A stretch of 50,918 bases of DNA from Salinisphaera japonica YTM-1 (lineage in GTDB: Bacteria; Pseudomonadota; Gammaproteobacteria; Nevskiales; Salinisphaeraceae), in assembly GCF_003788585.1 (NCBI RefSeq), contig NZ_AYKG01000020.1:1-50918 (forward strand), read 5' to 3'. The first letter of the stretch is position 1. The number at the start of each line of letters is the position of its first letter. Below, in pieces: positions 17,163 through 26,390 of the stretch. The notes beneath the pieces were generated by a model, which did no database searches, was not told the origin of the DNA, and was given only the letters and a program-made list of their open reading frames with translations. The position numbers were made by a program, and so were the translations under genes.

Positions 17163-17445
17163 TGCCGGCGTGTGCACTCCGCAAACTGTCGATCTCGGCT
17201 TCAGCGTCCCTGAGCTTGCGCTTGGACGACGACAGCCGCGTCTTCAAGCGAATCACGCGCAGCGTAAACAGGACCACAGCGATCAGCAGGCCAAGCACGA
17301 ACGCCGCTGCCAGCAGTACCACCAGGGGGGCTTGTGTTCGAACCACAAGCAGATCGATCGGCGCACTCTGGAAATTCAGATAACCGAACAGCAGCCCGAT
17401 GACGGTAGCGACAAAGACAACGAGAATACGCAGCAAGCTCAACAT
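17155..17445 (-). CDS. lapA: LapA, small inner-membrane partner of LapB
   Basis: Protein of 96 residues with two transmembrane helices (about 2-21 and 40-62) connected by NFQSAPIDLLVVRTQAPL, and a basic coiled C-terminal tail (VIRLKTRLSSSKRKLRDAEAEIDSL). This is the LapA/YciS (DUF1049) family, cotranscribed with lapB and involved in LPS assembly. It overlaps lapB by eight bases. The upstream gene is ihfB, with 112 bases between. Confidence 0.93.
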   Translation of the reverse strand: MLSLLRILVVFVATVIGLLFGYLNFQSAPIDLLVVRTQAPLVVLLAAAFVLGLLIAVVLFTLRVIRLKTRLSSSKRKLRDAEAEIDSLRSAHAGNA

Positions 17446-17557
17446 GCACCAAGATCCTGTAGACGAGGACCGCGAATGGACAGCCGACGTTGTCGCCTGG
17501 GCGGTCCGTTCGTGATCGTTGCGCTCGGCATCATATCAGCCGCGCGCGGGTCATGAT

Positions 17558-17848
17558 TCAGTCGGCAACCGCGAGATTCACGCGCTCACGCAATTCCTTG
17601 CCGGGTTTGAAATGCGAAACATATTTCGGCGGGATTTCGACCGATTCGCCGGTTTTCGGATTTCGCCCATGGCGTGCCGGGCGATGATGCACCGAAAAAC
17701 TGCCGAAGCCGCGTATTTCCACGCGCCCCCCTTCGGCCATGTGATCAATCATGCGATCGAGCAGAAGGCGAACCGCCAATTCGACGTCTCGTTGGGTCAG
17801 ATCGTCGTATTGATCGACCAGCCGCTCGATTAATTCTGATTTGGTCAT
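17558..17848 (-). CDS. ihfB: integration host factor beta subunit
   Basis: DNA-bending nucleoid protein subunit of 96 residues that pairs with IhfA. It opens [17 protein letters not shown] and carries the HU/IHF beta-arm signature [16 protein letters not shown] with the intercalating Pro in RNPKTG. The ATG at 17848 has GGGGAGAG about seven bases upstream; the frame stays open to 18022, but that part is unlike the family. The order rpsA, ihfB is conserved in gammaproteobacteria. A strong terminator-like structure lies between it and rpsA. Confidence 0.97.
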   Translation of the reverse strand: MTKSELIERLVDQYDDLTQRDVELAVRLLLDRMIDHMAEGGRVEIRGFGSFSVHHRPARHGRNPKTGESVEIPPKYVSHFKPGKELRERVNLAVAD

Positions 17849-17997
17849 GCAGCGCTCTCCCCAAACGCCGTCGCGCGACAAACGTCTCGCTGACGCAGAC
17901 CCCGTGGCACGCTTCCCCCGCGTTACCGTGGCCCATAAAACAACGCCCGACGTTGGCCGATAGAGCCAGGCGCCGGGCGCGTTCTTCAAGGCTATTT

Positions 17998-18053
17998 CAA
18001 AACAAGAGATGCTTGCAAGCATCTCTCGTCTCGGGACGTGTCAAAGACACGTC
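17998..18053 (-). terminator. rpsA terminator, tandem hairpins
   Basis: On the minus strand, just after the rpsA stop, GACGTGTC/GACACGTC (18035-18053) is followed by the perfect 22-base palindrome AGAGATGCTTGCAAGCATCT... (18005-18026) and then TTGTTTTG. The second stem with its T-run is a good Rho-independent terminator; the first stem may add strength. Confidence 0.8.
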
Positions 18054-18062
18054 TCAAACCGA

Positions 18063-19742
18063 TCAACTGTCGCGATCGGCCATCTGCTCCTTGAGCAGAT
18101 CACCCAGGCTGGTGGTGCCGGTCGAGGCATCGGTATCCGCGTAATCGCGCATGGCCTGCTGCTCGTCCTTCTCTTCCTTCGCCCGGATCGACAGGCTGAT
18201 CGAACGGTTACGACGATCCACGCCGACAAAGCGTGCTTCGACGGACTCGCCCTCGGACAGCGCGGTACGGGCGTCTTCGACGCGCTCGCGGGCGATATCC
18301 GAAGCCCGGATATAACCGACGACTTCGTTGCCCAGATCCACGCTGGCACCACGGGCATCGACCGTGGCGATCGTGCCGGTGACGAGGCTGCCCTTGGGAT
18401 GATCAGCGACGAAGGAGCCCAGCGGATCGGTGGCCAGCTGCTTGATGCCCAGCGAGATCCGCTCGCGATCGGCATCGATGGCCAGCACGGCGGCTTCGAC
18501 CGAATCGCCCTTGGAATATTCGCGCACGACTTCTTCGCCGGCCTCGTTCCAGGACAGATCTGACAGATGCACCAGACCGTCGATGTTGCCCGGCAGGCCC
18601 ACGAAGATACCGAAATCGGTGATCGACTTGATCTGGCCGGAGACCGTATCGCCACGCTGATGTGCAGCGGCGAAGTCTTCCCACGGGTTGGACTGGCACT
18701 GCTTCATGCCGAGCGAGATACGACGACGCTCTTCGTCGATCTCGAGCACCATGACCTCGACTTCTTCGCCCACGGAGACGATCTGGTTCGGGTTGACGTT
18801 CTTGTTGGTCCAGTCCATCTCGGAGACGTGCACCAGGCCTTCCACGCCTTCCTCGATCTCGACGAAGGAGCCGTAGTCGGTGATGTTGGTGACGTTGCCG
18901 AACAGACGCGTGTGCTCGGGATAACGACGCGCGATATCGACCCACGGGTCATCGCCCAGCTGTTTGAGGCCCAGCGAGACACGGGTGCGCTCACGATCGA
19001 ACTTGAGCACCTTGACCTCGATCTCCGAGCCCACGGTGACCACGTCAGACGGGTCCTTGATGCGCTTCCAGGACATGTCGGTGATGTGCAGCAGGCCGTC
19101 GATGCCACCCAGGTCCACGAACGCGCCGTAGTCCACCAGGTTCTTGACGATACCCTTGAGCACGATGCCTTCCTGGAGCGTGTCCAGCAGCTGCTTGCGC
19201 TCTTCGCTGTACTCTTCCTTGAGCACGTCGCGACGCGAGACAACCACGTTGTTGCGCAGGCGATCCAGCTTGATGACACGGAACTCGAGCGGCTTGCCCT
19301 CGAGATAGGTCGTGTCGCGCACCGGGCGTACGTCCACCAGCGAGCCGGGCAGGAACGCACGAATGTTGCCGACGTCCACGGTGTAGCCGCCCTTGACCTT
19401 GCCACTGATGTGGCCGACCACGGACTCGCTGTTCTCGTAGGCCTCGGTGAGGAAGTCCCAGGTGCGGATGCGCTGGGCTTTTTCCTTCGACAGGCGCGTG
19501 GCACCGAAACCGTCTTCCACGGCTTCCAGTGCGACTTCGACCTTGTCGCCCTCGACAACGGTCAGTTCGCCGTTCTCGTCGTAGAATTCATCGACGGGGA
19601 TCACGCCTTCGGACTTCAGGCCCGCGTCGACGATCACGACATCGTTCTTTACTTCCAGCACCTCAGCGTTGATGAGGGAACCGGGCTGCATGGTGCGACC
19701 TTGCAGACTCTGCTCGAATAGCTCGGCGAAACTTTCAGACAT
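18063..19742 (-). CDS. rpsA: 30S ribosomal protein S1
   Basis: RNA-binding ribosomal protein of 559 residues needed to load mRNAs with structured or weak initiation regions. Six S1 (OB-fold) domains are visible from repeats such as [31 protein letters not shown], each with GxFVxL-like and GLxHxSD motifs. The ATG at 19742 ([12 protein letters not shown]) is the family start. Like E. coli rpsA it has no good Shine-Dalgarno sequence next to the start (CCCTCAC precedes it), consistent with autoregulated initiation. It lies 114 bases after cmk, as usual. Confidence 0.98.
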   Translation of the reverse strand: MSESFAELFEQSLQGRTMQPGSLINAEVLEVKNDVVIVDAGLKSEGVIPVDEFYDENGELTVVEGDKVEVALEAVEDGFGATRLSKEKAQRIRTWDFLTEAYENSESVVGHISGKVKGGYTVDVGNIRAFLPGSLVDVRPVRDTTYLEGKPLEFRVIKLDRLRNNVVVSRRDVLKEEYSEERKQLLDTLQEGIVLKGIVKNLVDYGAFVDLGGIDGLLHITDMSWKRIKDPSDVVTVGSEIEVKVLKFDRERTRVSLGLKQLGDDPWVDIARRYPEHTRLFGNVTNITDYGSFVEIEEGVEGLVHVSEMDWTNKNVNPNQIVSVGEEVEVMVLEIDEERRRISLGMKQCQSNPWEDFAAAHQRGDTVSGQIKSITDFGIFVGLPGNIDGLVHLSDLSWNEAGEEVVREYSKGDSVEAAVLAIDADRERISLGIKQLATDPLGSFVADHPKGSLVTGTIATVDARGASVDLGNEVVGYIRASDIARERVEDARTALSEGESVEARFVGVDRRNRSISLSIRAKEEKDEQQAMRDYADTDASTGTTSLGDLLKEQMADRDS

Positions 19743-19792
19743 GTGAGGGAAAAATCCTGCGGCGCGACAACTGACACGCCATCGGTTGTTGG

Positions 19793-19829
19793 AAAAACAA
19801 AAACACCGCCCAAGGCATTGCACCCTGGC
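19793..19829 (-). terminator. possible terminator/attenuator between cmk and rpsA
   Basis: On the minus strand an imperfect stem (GCCAGGG with CCTTGGGC, about 19808-19829) is followed by GGTGTTTTTGTTTTT (19793-19807). It could end some cmk-operon transcripts before rpsA. The stem is imperfect, so the call is tentative. Confidence 0.42.
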
Positions 19830-19856
19830 CGGACCCGGTGGACCCGCGCGCCGCGA

Positions 19857-20552
19857 TCAGTCGACGAGCCAGCCCTTGGCCACCACGAGATCACGCACCT
19901 TGCGCGCACTCGCAGTCACACTATCGCCCGTGGTATCAATGACATAGGCATCGTCCGCCGGTTTCAGCGGCGAGGCCTTGCGCGAGGCATCGCGCGTATC
20001 ACGATCCACGATTTCGCGATATATCCGCGAGAGACTAGCAGGCTCGCCCTGGGCCGACAACTGTTCGTGGCGCCGACGAGCCCGCTCCTCGGCCGAGGCG
20101 GTCACGAATATCTTCAGATCGGCCTCGGGGAAGATCATGGTGCCCATGTCACGGCCATCGGCGATCAGCCCCGGGGCCGCGGCAAACGTACGCTGGCGCG
20201 CCAACAACGCCTCGCGCACGGCGGGAATCGTCGCCCAGCGCGAGGCTGCCTTGGCAATCTCGTCCTGGCGAATGGTTTGGGTGACGTTCTCACCTGCCAG
20301 CTCGATACGCTGACCGTCGTCGCCGGCGATGAAACGCACGTCCAAGGCCCGGGCCTGATCTGCTGCCCGCTGGATATCGTCGTCGATGTCGACCGACAGG
20401 TTTTCACGGAGCGCGCCAAGGCCCACCAGCCGATAGAGCGCCCCGCTATCGAGAAGCGACCAGCCAAGCCAGGTCGAAAGTTTGCCCGCCAGCGTGCCCT
20501 TGCCGGCACCACCTGGCCCGTCCAACGTGATGACCGGCACCTGTGCACTCAT
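19857..20552 (-). CDS. cmk: cytidylate kinase
   Basis: Phosphorylates CMP and dCMP with ATP. The 231-residue enzyme has the P-loop GPGGAGKGT at 12-20, and the CMP-binding parts LDSGALYR, DGRDMGTMIFPEA and ERARRRHEQL. I chose the ATG at 20552, which overlaps the aroA stop as ATGA; the open frame continues to 20924 inside aroA. Order aroA-cmk-rpsA is conserved. Confidence 0.97.
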   Translation of the reverse strand: MSAQVPVITLDGPGGAGKGTLAGKLSTWLGWSLLDSGALYRLVGLGALRENLSVDIDDDIQRAADQARALDVRFIAGDDGQRIELAGENVTQTIRQDEIAKAASRWATIPAVREALLARQRTFAAAPGLIADGRDMGTMIFPEADLKIFVTASAEERARRRHEQLSAQGEPASLSRIYREIVDRDTRDASRKASPLKPADDAYVIDTTGDSVTASARKVRDLVVAKGWLVD

Positions 20553-21877
20553 CCTGCACCCTCCGCCACTTGGATCTGCAGCCCGGCCTCTTCGGCCAGG
20601 GCCACGAAGTTGGGAAATGAAGTCGCGACATAGTCGCAGTCGTCGATACTGATCGGCGCATTGGCACGCAGAGCGGCCATGGCAAAGGCCATGGCGATGC
20701 GATGATCCTCGTGCGAGGCGATCGCCCCGCCGGTGAAGGCAGCACCCGTGGGCCGGCCGTGTATCACGATGCCGTCCTCGGTTTCCTGGCAATCCACGCC
20801 AAGCGTGCGCAGCCCTTCGGCCATGACGGCCAGGCGGTCGCACTCCTTGACACGCAGCTCGCCGGCACCGGTGACCCGCGTGGTGCCCTGGGCACAGGCC
20901 GCGGCGATGAACAACGCCGGACACTCATCGATGGCCAGCGCCACCAGATCACCGCCGATATCGGCGGCCTGCAGGCCGCCGCCACGGATATGGATATCGG
21001 CGACCGGTTCGCCCGCTGCTTCGCGCTCGTTATCCAGGCGGATATCAGCCTGCATGGCCTGCAGCACATCGATCACGCCGCGGCGCGTTGGATTGATACC
21101 CACCGCTTCGAGAACCAGGTCACTACCGGGGCTGATCGCGGCCCCGACCAGAAAGAACGCGGCCGATGACAGGTCCGCAGGCACGGAGACATCCGTGGCT
21201 ACCAGCCGCTGCCCGCCGGCGACCGATACGCTGCGGCCCTGGCGCTCGACGTTGACGCCGAAGCCGACCAGCATGCGCTCGGTATGATCGCGACTCACGC
21301 CCGGCTCGTGTACCTGTGTTGTGCCGTGGGCATACAGCCCGGCCAACAGCACACAGGATTTGATCTGGGCACTGGCCACGGGGGCAGCGTATTCGGTGGC
21401 CGAAAGCCGATGCCCCCCGCTGATATGAAGCGGCGCGCGACCGCCATCGGCGCTGGCAATCGCCGCGCCCATACGCGACAACGGTTCGATCACACGCTGC
21501 ATGGGGCGGCGTGAAAGACTGGCGTCTCCGGTGAGCGTGCTGTCAAAGGCCTGCCCCGCCATGATGCCGCACAGAAGCCGCATCGAGGTGCCGGAGTTGC
21601 CCAGATCCAGCGCGGCGTCGGGGCGCATCAGGCCGTGCAGACCGCGGCCCTCGATCACCCGTATATCGCCGTCCAGATGATGAGCAACGCCCATCGCCTC
21701 GAACGCGGTCAGCGTGGCCAGACAATCCGCACTTTCCAGAAAACCGGTGATACGGCTCGTGCCCTCGGCCAGGGCAGCGAACATGATCGCACGGTGCGAG
21801 ACCGATTTATCGCCCGGCACGCCAAGCGAGCCACGCAGCTGACCGCCCGGGGCGACATCGAACCGACGCCCGCTCAC
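20549..21877 (-). CDS. aroA: 3-phosphoshikimate 1-carboxyvinyltransferase (EPSP synthase)
   Basis: Sixth step of the shikimate pathway: transfers enolpyruvyl from PEP to shikimate 3-phosphate. It has 442 residues with the SHKP-binding GDKSVSHRA near 22-30, LDLGNSGTSMRLL, ASLSRRPMQRV, ASAQIKS and SRDHTERML. The last three resemble class II EPSP synthases (Bacillus/Agrobacterium CP4 type) more than the E. coli class I form. The usual RVKESDR reads RVKECDR and the catalytic Asp loop reads IDECPAL, so two Cys substitutions flank the active site. It overlaps tyrA upstream and cmk downstream by four bases each. Confidence 0.97.
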   Translation of the reverse strand: MSGRRFDVAPGGQLRGSLGVPGDKSVSHRAIMFAALAEGTSRITGFLESADCLATLTAFEAMGVAHHLDGDIRVIEGRGLHGLMRPDAALDLGNSGTSMRLLCGIMAGQAFDSTLTGDASLSRRPMQRVIEPLSRMGAAIASADGGRAPLHISGGHRLSATEYAAPVASAQIKSCVLLAGLYAHGTTQVHEPGVSRDHTERMLVGFGVNVERQGRSVSVAGGQRLVATDVSVPADLSSAAFFLVGAAISPGSDLVLEAVGINPTRRGVIDVLQAMQADIRLDNEREAAGEPVADIHIRGGGLQAADIGGDLVALAIDECPALFIAAACAQGTTRVTGAGELRVKECDRLAVMAEGLRTLGVDCQETEDGIVIHGRPTGAAFTGGAIASHEDHRIAMAFAMAALRANAPISIDDCDYVATSFPNFVALAEEAGLQIQVAEGAG

Positions 21878-22776
21878 GAGGCACTCTCTCTGCGATCAGC
21901 ACCGTACTCATCGCGTGCGGCTTTTGCCCGGCCGAAGACACCGTCGATGGTGTCGTGATCGTCATCGGCGATCGCGCTGCGTATACGGGCCAGGCGCTCG
22001 ATATAGGTATCGAGCACGTCGAGTACCGGGCCGCGGTTGGCCACGACGATATCCCGCCACAGCCGGGCGTCGCTGGAGGCGATCCGCGTGAAGTCGGCGA
22101 ATCCGCCGGCCGCAAAGGCGAATATCTCCTGGCGCTCGGACAGGGCAGCCAATGTATCGACCAGCGTATACGCCAACACATGCGGCAGATGGCTGGTCGC
22201 GGCCAGCACGTCGTCGTGGTGGGCGGCGTCCATCTCGATCACGCTGGCACCAAGCTCTTTCCAGAGCCCGACCACGCAGTCCAACGCGCTGGCTGCGGTG
22301 TCCTGGCTCGGCGTGAGAATTACACGACGCCCGTCGAACAACGTATTGAACCCGGCATCCAGGCCCTGGTTCTCGGTCCCGGCGATCGGATGGCCGGGCA
22401 CGAAATACGCCAGACGATCGGCCAGATGCGCTTGCGCAAGGGCGACCACGCTCTGCTTGCTGCTGCCCGTGTCGGTGATGATCGCATCGCGCGGGGCATG
22501 GGCGGCAATCTGGGCCAGCACCTCGGCCAAGGCCGCCGGCGGCACGGCCACCACGATCAGATCGGCCTGGCCGACCGCACTGGCGATATCGGTGTGACAG
22601 GCATCGACCAGGCCGAGCGTAAGCGCGCGTTTGACGTCGGCCTCGTTCTCGACCGCCCCGACCAGCTCACCACGAAACCCGGCACGATAAATTCCGCGTG
22701 CCACCGAGCCGCCAATCAGGCCCAGGCCGATGATGGCCACATGTTTGGCATTGAAGATATGTTTCTTTTCGCTCAT
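21874..22776 (-). CDS. tyrA: prephenate/arogenate dehydrogenase
   Basis: Tyrosine branch: NAD(P)-dependent oxidative decarboxylation of prephenate or arogenate. 300 residues with the Rossmann motif GLGLIGGSVARG near 17-28, the GHPIAGTENQG substrate motif and the ATSHLPHVLAY helix. In Pseudomonas tyrA is fused to aroA; here the two are separate frames overlapping by ATGA, showing the unfused state of the same neighbourhood. Its ATG directly follows the hisC TAA. Confidence 0.95.
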   Translation of the reverse strand: MSEKKHIFNAKHVAIIGLGLIGGSVARGIYRAGFRGELVGAVENEADVKRALTLGLVDACHTDIASAVGQADLIVVAVPPAALAEVLAQIAAHAPRDAIITDTGSSKQSVVALAQAHLADRLAYFVPGHPIAGTENQGLDAGFNTLFDGRRVILTPSQDTAASALDCVVGLWKELGASVIEMDAAHHDDVLAATSHLPHVLAYTLVDTLAALSERQEIFAFAAGGFADFTRIASSDARLWRDIVVANRGPVLDVLDTYIERLARIRSAIADDDHDTIDGVFGRAKAARDEYGADRRESAS

Positions 22777-23895
22777 TTAAGCAAACACCGTGTCCAACGC
22801 GGCCAGGAACGCCTGATTCTCTTCGGCGCCGCCCACCGTCACGCGCAGGTGCTGTGGCAGGTCATAGCTGGCCAGCGGACGCACGATCATGCCCTGGCGC
22901 AGCAACGCATCGAAGACCTCGGCTGCATCTCGCCCGGTATCGAAGGTGATGAAGTTGGCCTCGGACGGCAGGCAGGCAAAGCCGCGGGCAGCCAGTTCGC
23001 GGGCCAGACTGGCGCGCTCAGCGGTGTTCGAGGCCACCGACCGGCTGATGAATTCGGAATCATCAAGGGCAGCGCGCGCGCAGTGCATGGCCACCGTGTT
23101 CACATTGAACGGGGCCCGCACGCGGTTGAGGAAATCGGCGATACGCGGGCTCGACAGCCCATAGCCAAAACGCAGCGCGGCCATGCCATAGATCTTGGAG
23201 AACGTCCGCGTGACGATGAGATTATCGTAGCGCGCCAGCCAGTCGAGCACCGGCGGATGGCTGGCCCCGCTCTGGTATTCGATATACGCCTGGTCGAGCA
23301 CGACGACCGTGGTCGCGGGCACGCGATCCAGAAAATCGGCCAGCGTGTCGTTGTCGATCCAGGTGCCGGTCGGATTGTTGGGGCTGGCCATGAAGACCAC
23401 CCCCGTATCCGGGCCGATCGCCGCCAGCATCGCTTCCAGATCATGCCCGTAGGGCATATCGGCGGCCGGGTCGAGGGCCGGCACTTCGCGCACCTCGGCG
23501 CCCACCGCCTGAGAGACGATCGGATAGACGGCAAAGGCGTGCTGAGAGACCACCGCGTTACGCCCCGGGCCCAGAAAGACCCGGGCCGTCAGCTCGAGCA
23601 CGTCGTCGGAGCCGTTGCCCAGTGTGAGCTGGTCGGTCGTGACGCCGTGTCGCGCGGCCAGTGCGGACTTGATCTCGTAGCCCGCCCCGTCGGGATAGCG
23701 ATACAGCGCGCCGTCGAAATTCGCCAGTGCCGCCTGGGCGGCCGGCGAAGTCCCCAGCGGGTTCTCGTTCGAGGCCAGTTTGATGATCGACGACAGCCCA
23801 AGCTCGCGCTTCAAGTCCTCGATGGGCTTGCCGGGCACATAGGTCTTGAGCCGTTCTATGCCGGCGTGCGGCATGGGGCGTTTGTTATTGGACAT
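22777..23895 (-). CDS. hisC: histidinol-phosphate aminotransferase
   Basis: PLP-dependent class I/II aminotransferase of 372 residues. ASNENPLGTSP near the N-terminus, SPNNPTGTW, the PLP lysine in TRTFSKIYGMAALRFGY and the final GGAEEN all fit HisC. Between pheA and tyrA, this paralogue may serve aromatic transamination as well as histidine synthesis; the rest of the his pathway is not here. No good ribosome binding site precedes the ATG. Confidence 0.94.
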   Translation of the reverse strand: MSNNKRPMPHAGIERLKTYVPGKPIEDLKRELGLSSIIKLASNENPLGTSPAAQAALANFDGALYRYPDGAGYEIKSALAARHGVTTDQLTLGNGSDDVLELTARVFLGPGRNAVVSQHAFAVYPIVSQAVGAEVREVPALDPAADMPYGHDLEAMLAAIGPDTGVVFMASPNNPTGTWIDNDTLADFLDRVPATTVVVLDQAYIEYQSGASHPPVLDWLARYDNLIVTRTFSKIYGMAALRFGYGLSSPRIADFLNRVRAPFNVNTVAMHCARAALDDSEFISRSVASNTAERASLARELAARGFACLPSEANFITFDTGRDAAEVFDALLRQGMIVRPLASYDLPQHLRVTVGGAEENQAFLAALDTVFA

Positions 23896-23919
23896 GACAG
23901 CTAGCGATGAGAGAGCGCG

Positions 23920-25026
23920 TTACTCGGCCTCAAGGCCGATCGAGCGCGGATAAGAACCCAGAATCTTGATCAGGGCCGCCTCGGACTGGATGGCCTCGAT
24001 GACGCGACGAACCGGCGGATCGTCAGCGTGGCCTTCCATGTCGATGAAGAAATTGTAATCCCAGGCCTGACGACGCGACGGGCGCGACTCGATACGCGCC
24101 AGATCCACGCCGGCCTCGGCCGCCGGGGCCAACAGACGATACAACATGCCCGGCCGGTTATGGATCGAGACCAGAATCGAGGTCATATCACGGCCCGAGC
24201 GCGGCACGCTTTGCCGGCCCAACACCAGAAAACGCGTGGTGTTGTTCGGATCGTCCTCGATGTTAGAGGCCAGAATCGGCAGATCATAATAGTCACTGGC
24301 CGCCCGGGCCGCGATCGCGGCGGCCCCGTTTTCGCCGGCCACTCGGCGTGCGGCCTCGCCGTTGGATGACACGGCCTCGCGCACCACGCCCGGCATATGG
24401 CTGTCCAGCCAGTTGCGACACTGGGCCAAGGACTGGGCGTGGGCCACCACACGTTTGATACGGCCGATATCGCGCTCGTGCGAAAGCAGGTGATGATGCA
24501 CGGGCAGTGCCACCTCCCCGCAGATGATCAACGCGCTGCCCACCAGCTGATCCAGCGTGTGGCTGACCACGCCCTCGGTCGAGTTCTCGACCGGCACGAC
24601 GCCGAAATGCGCGTTGCCGGCCTCGACGTCGCGAAAGATATCGTTGATCGCAGCATGAGGTGAGGCCGCGACCGCATGGCCGAAGTGCTTGTAGACCGCG
24701 GCCTGGGTATAAGTGCCCTCGGGCCCCAGATACGCCACCGTCATCGGCTGCTCCAGCGCCAGACAGGCCGACATGATCTCGCGAACGATGCGCGCCATGG
24801 CCTGGTCAGGCAACGGGCCGGCGTTGCGCTCGGCCACGCGGGCCAGAACCTGGGCTTCGCGCTCGGGCCGGTAGAAATCGGTTCTACCCTGGCGCTGCTT
24901 GATTTCGGCGACCTGCACAGCCACACCGGCCCGCTCGTTGACCAACGCCTGGATCTGTTGATCCAGAGCATCGATGCGCTGGCGGGCATCGTTCAAGGCA
25001 TCGTCATCGGCGCTTGGCTGGGTCAT
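23920..25026 (-). CDS. pheA: bifunctional chorismate mutase/prephenate dehydratase (P-protein)
   Basis: Phenylalanine branch enzyme, 368 residues. The N-terminal AroQ chorismate mutase (about 8-90) has RIDALDQQIQALVNERAGVA and YRPEREAQVLARV; the dehydratase follows from YLGPEGTYTQAA and includes VPVENSTEGVV and NNTTRFLVLG, whose Thr-Arg-Phe is catalytic; the C-terminal ACT domain has ESRPSRRQAWDYNFFID, the Phe-binding ESRP site. No Phe-rich leader is upstream, so allosteric feedback is the visible control. Twenty-four bases separate it from hisC. Confidence 0.97.
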   Translation of the reverse strand: MTQPSADDDALNDARQRIDALDQQIQALVNERAGVAVQVAEIKQRQGRTDFYRPEREAQVLARVAERNAGPLPDQAMARIVREIMSACLALEQPMTVAYLGPEGTYTQAAVYKHFGHAVAASPHAAINDIFRDVEAGNAHFGVVPVENSTEGVVSHTLDQLVGSALIICGEVALPVHHHLLSHERDIGRIKRVVAHAQSLAQCRNWLDSHMPGVVREAVSSNGEAARRVAGENGAAAIAARAASDYYDLPILASNIEDDPNNTTRFLVLGRQSVPRSGRDMTSILVSIHNRPGMLYRLLAPAAEAGVDLARIESRPSRRQAWDYNFFIDMEGHADDPPVRRVIEAIQSEAALIKILGSYPRSIGLEAE

Positions 25027-25086
25027 GGACAGAACAACGCGGCGCGTCGGACAACGCGCCAGTAGCAGGTGGATCGAATGACGAGC

Positions 25087-25113
25087 GCCGGGCAGGCGGC
25101 CTACCCGCCCGGC
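25087..25113 (-). repeat. GC-rich hairpin between serA and pheA
   Basis: GCCGGGC (25087-25093) pairs with GCCCGGC (25107-25113) in the 108-base gap between serA and pheA. There is no T-run. It may slow readthrough or stabilise the serA transcript end. Confidence 0.4.
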
Positions 25114-25134
25114 AACGGCGTGATCTGCGCTGGG

Positions 25135-26328
25135 CTAACGCGCGTCGCGCCCGATCGCGCCAAGATACCGCACGCAGAGGACGCCGGAAATAGCCCGCAG
25201 CTCGTCCAGTGCCCCGTCGGTGACCTCGGCATCGATATCGACCAGCGACAGCGCGATCTCGCCCTTCGACTTGTTCAGCAGATCAGCGATATTGTGCTCG
25301 TAGCGTGCCAGCGTCGAGGTGATCTGACCCACCATGTTGGGCTGGTTCTTGTTGATCACCACGATGCGATGGGCATGCGCGGTCGGCGGCATGATCGCTT
25401 CAGGAAAGTTCACCGAGTTACGGATATTGCCGATCTCCAGCCACTCACGCAGCTGATCGGCGATCATCATCGCGCTGTTGTCCTCAGCCTCGTCGGTGGA
25501 GGCGCCCAGGTGCGGCAGCGTGATGACCTGATCGTGGGCCCGCAGTTTTTCCGAGGGGAAATCACAGACGTAGTATTTCAGGTGGCCTTCGTCGAGCGAG
25601 GCCAGCACCGCGTCTTCATCGACGATTTCGGCGCGCGAGAAATTGAGCAACACGCCGCCCTTGGGCATCAGCTTCAGCCGTTCGGCGTTAACCAAGCCAC
25701 GCGTGGCGTCAATCAGCGGGACGTGTAGCGAGACGAACTCGGAGCCCGAAATCAGATCGTCCACCGATACCGCGCCGTGCACGCTGGCATGCAGGCGCCA
25801 GGCGTTGTTGATGGTGATACCCGGGTCGAAACCGGTCACGTTCATGCCCAGGCCTTGCGCCGAATTGGCCACGTTCACGCCCACGGCACCCAGGCCAATC
25901 ACGCCCAGCGTCCGTCCGGGCAGTTCCATGCCCTTGAACTTCTTCTTGCCGGCTTCGACCTCCTTGTGAAGATCTTCACCGGTCGAGGTCAGGCCCTCGA
26001 CATAGCGCCAGGCGCCCAAGATGTTACGCGCCGACAGCAACATGCCGGACAGCACGAGCTCCTTGACCGCGTTGGCGTTGGCGCCGGGCGCGTTGAATAC
26101 GGGCACGCCGCGCTCGGTCATGTCGTTGACCGGGATATTGTTGACCCCGGCACCGGCCCGGCCGATCGCGCGTACGCTGGCCGGGATATCCATATCGTGC
26201 ATATTGGCCGAGCGCAGGATGATGGCATCCGGCTCGTTCATCTCGGAGGCGACTTCGTAGCGCTCACGCGGCAAGCGATCCAGGCCGCGCGGCGAGATAT
26301 TGTTCAGGGTCTGAACCTTGAGCGTCAT
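25135..26328 (-). CDS. serA: D-3-phosphoglycerate dehydrogenase, short ACT form
   Basis: First step of serine synthesis from 3-phosphoglycerate, NAD-dependent. The 397-residue form has the lid/substrate region GRAGAGVNNIPV, a Rossmann motif GLGAVGVNVANSAQGLGM, catalytic Arg and Glu in NFSRAEIVDED, and catalytic His in LPHLGASTDEAEDNSA. The C-terminal ACT domain (about 325-397, RIVVINKNQPNMVGQI) would bind serine. AAGGA precedes the ATG by seven bases. It lies between serC and pheA; in Pseudomonas serC and pheA are adjacent. Confidence 0.96.
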   Translation of the reverse strand: MTLKVQTLNNISPRGLDRLPRERYEVASEMNEPDAIILRSANMHDMDIPASVRAIGRAGAGVNNIPVNDMTERGVPVFNAPGANANAVKELVLSGMLLSARNILGAWRYVEGLTSTGEDLHKEVEAGKKKFKGMELPGRTLGVIGLGAVGVNVANSAQGLGMNVTGFDPGITINNAWRLHASVHGAVSVDDLISGSEFVSLHVPLIDATRGLVNAERLKLMPKGGVLLNFSRAEIVDEDAVLASLDEGHLKYYVCDFPSEKLRAHDQVITLPHLGASTDEAEDNSAMMIADQLREWLEIGNIRNSVNFPEAIMPPTAHAHRIVVINKNQPNMVGQITSTLARYEHNIADLLNKSKGEIALSLVDIDAEVTDGALDELRAISGVLCVRYLGAIGRDAR

Positions 26329-26360
26329 GGTCTATCCTTGATCAAGCATTGAAAACGGCA

Positions 26361-26381
26361 GCGGCCGGCTCGCCCGGCCGC
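26361..26381 (-). repeat. hairpin between serC and serA
   Basis: GCGGCCGG (26361-26368) and CCGGCCGC (26374-26381) form an 8-bp stem. On the minus strand TGCCGTTTTCAATG follows, a poor four-T tail; possibly a partial terminator that tunes serA relative to serC. Confidence 0.45.
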
Positions 26382-26390
26382 CCGATTTGT

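Noticed and set aside
21955-23904. 649-codon plus-strand open frame
   Set aside because: It is antisense to tyrA and hisC and shows no recognisable family.
25027-25134. Phe-rich leader peptide or attenuator ahead of pheA
   Set aside because: The gap holds no Phe-rich short frame and no terminator with a T-run.
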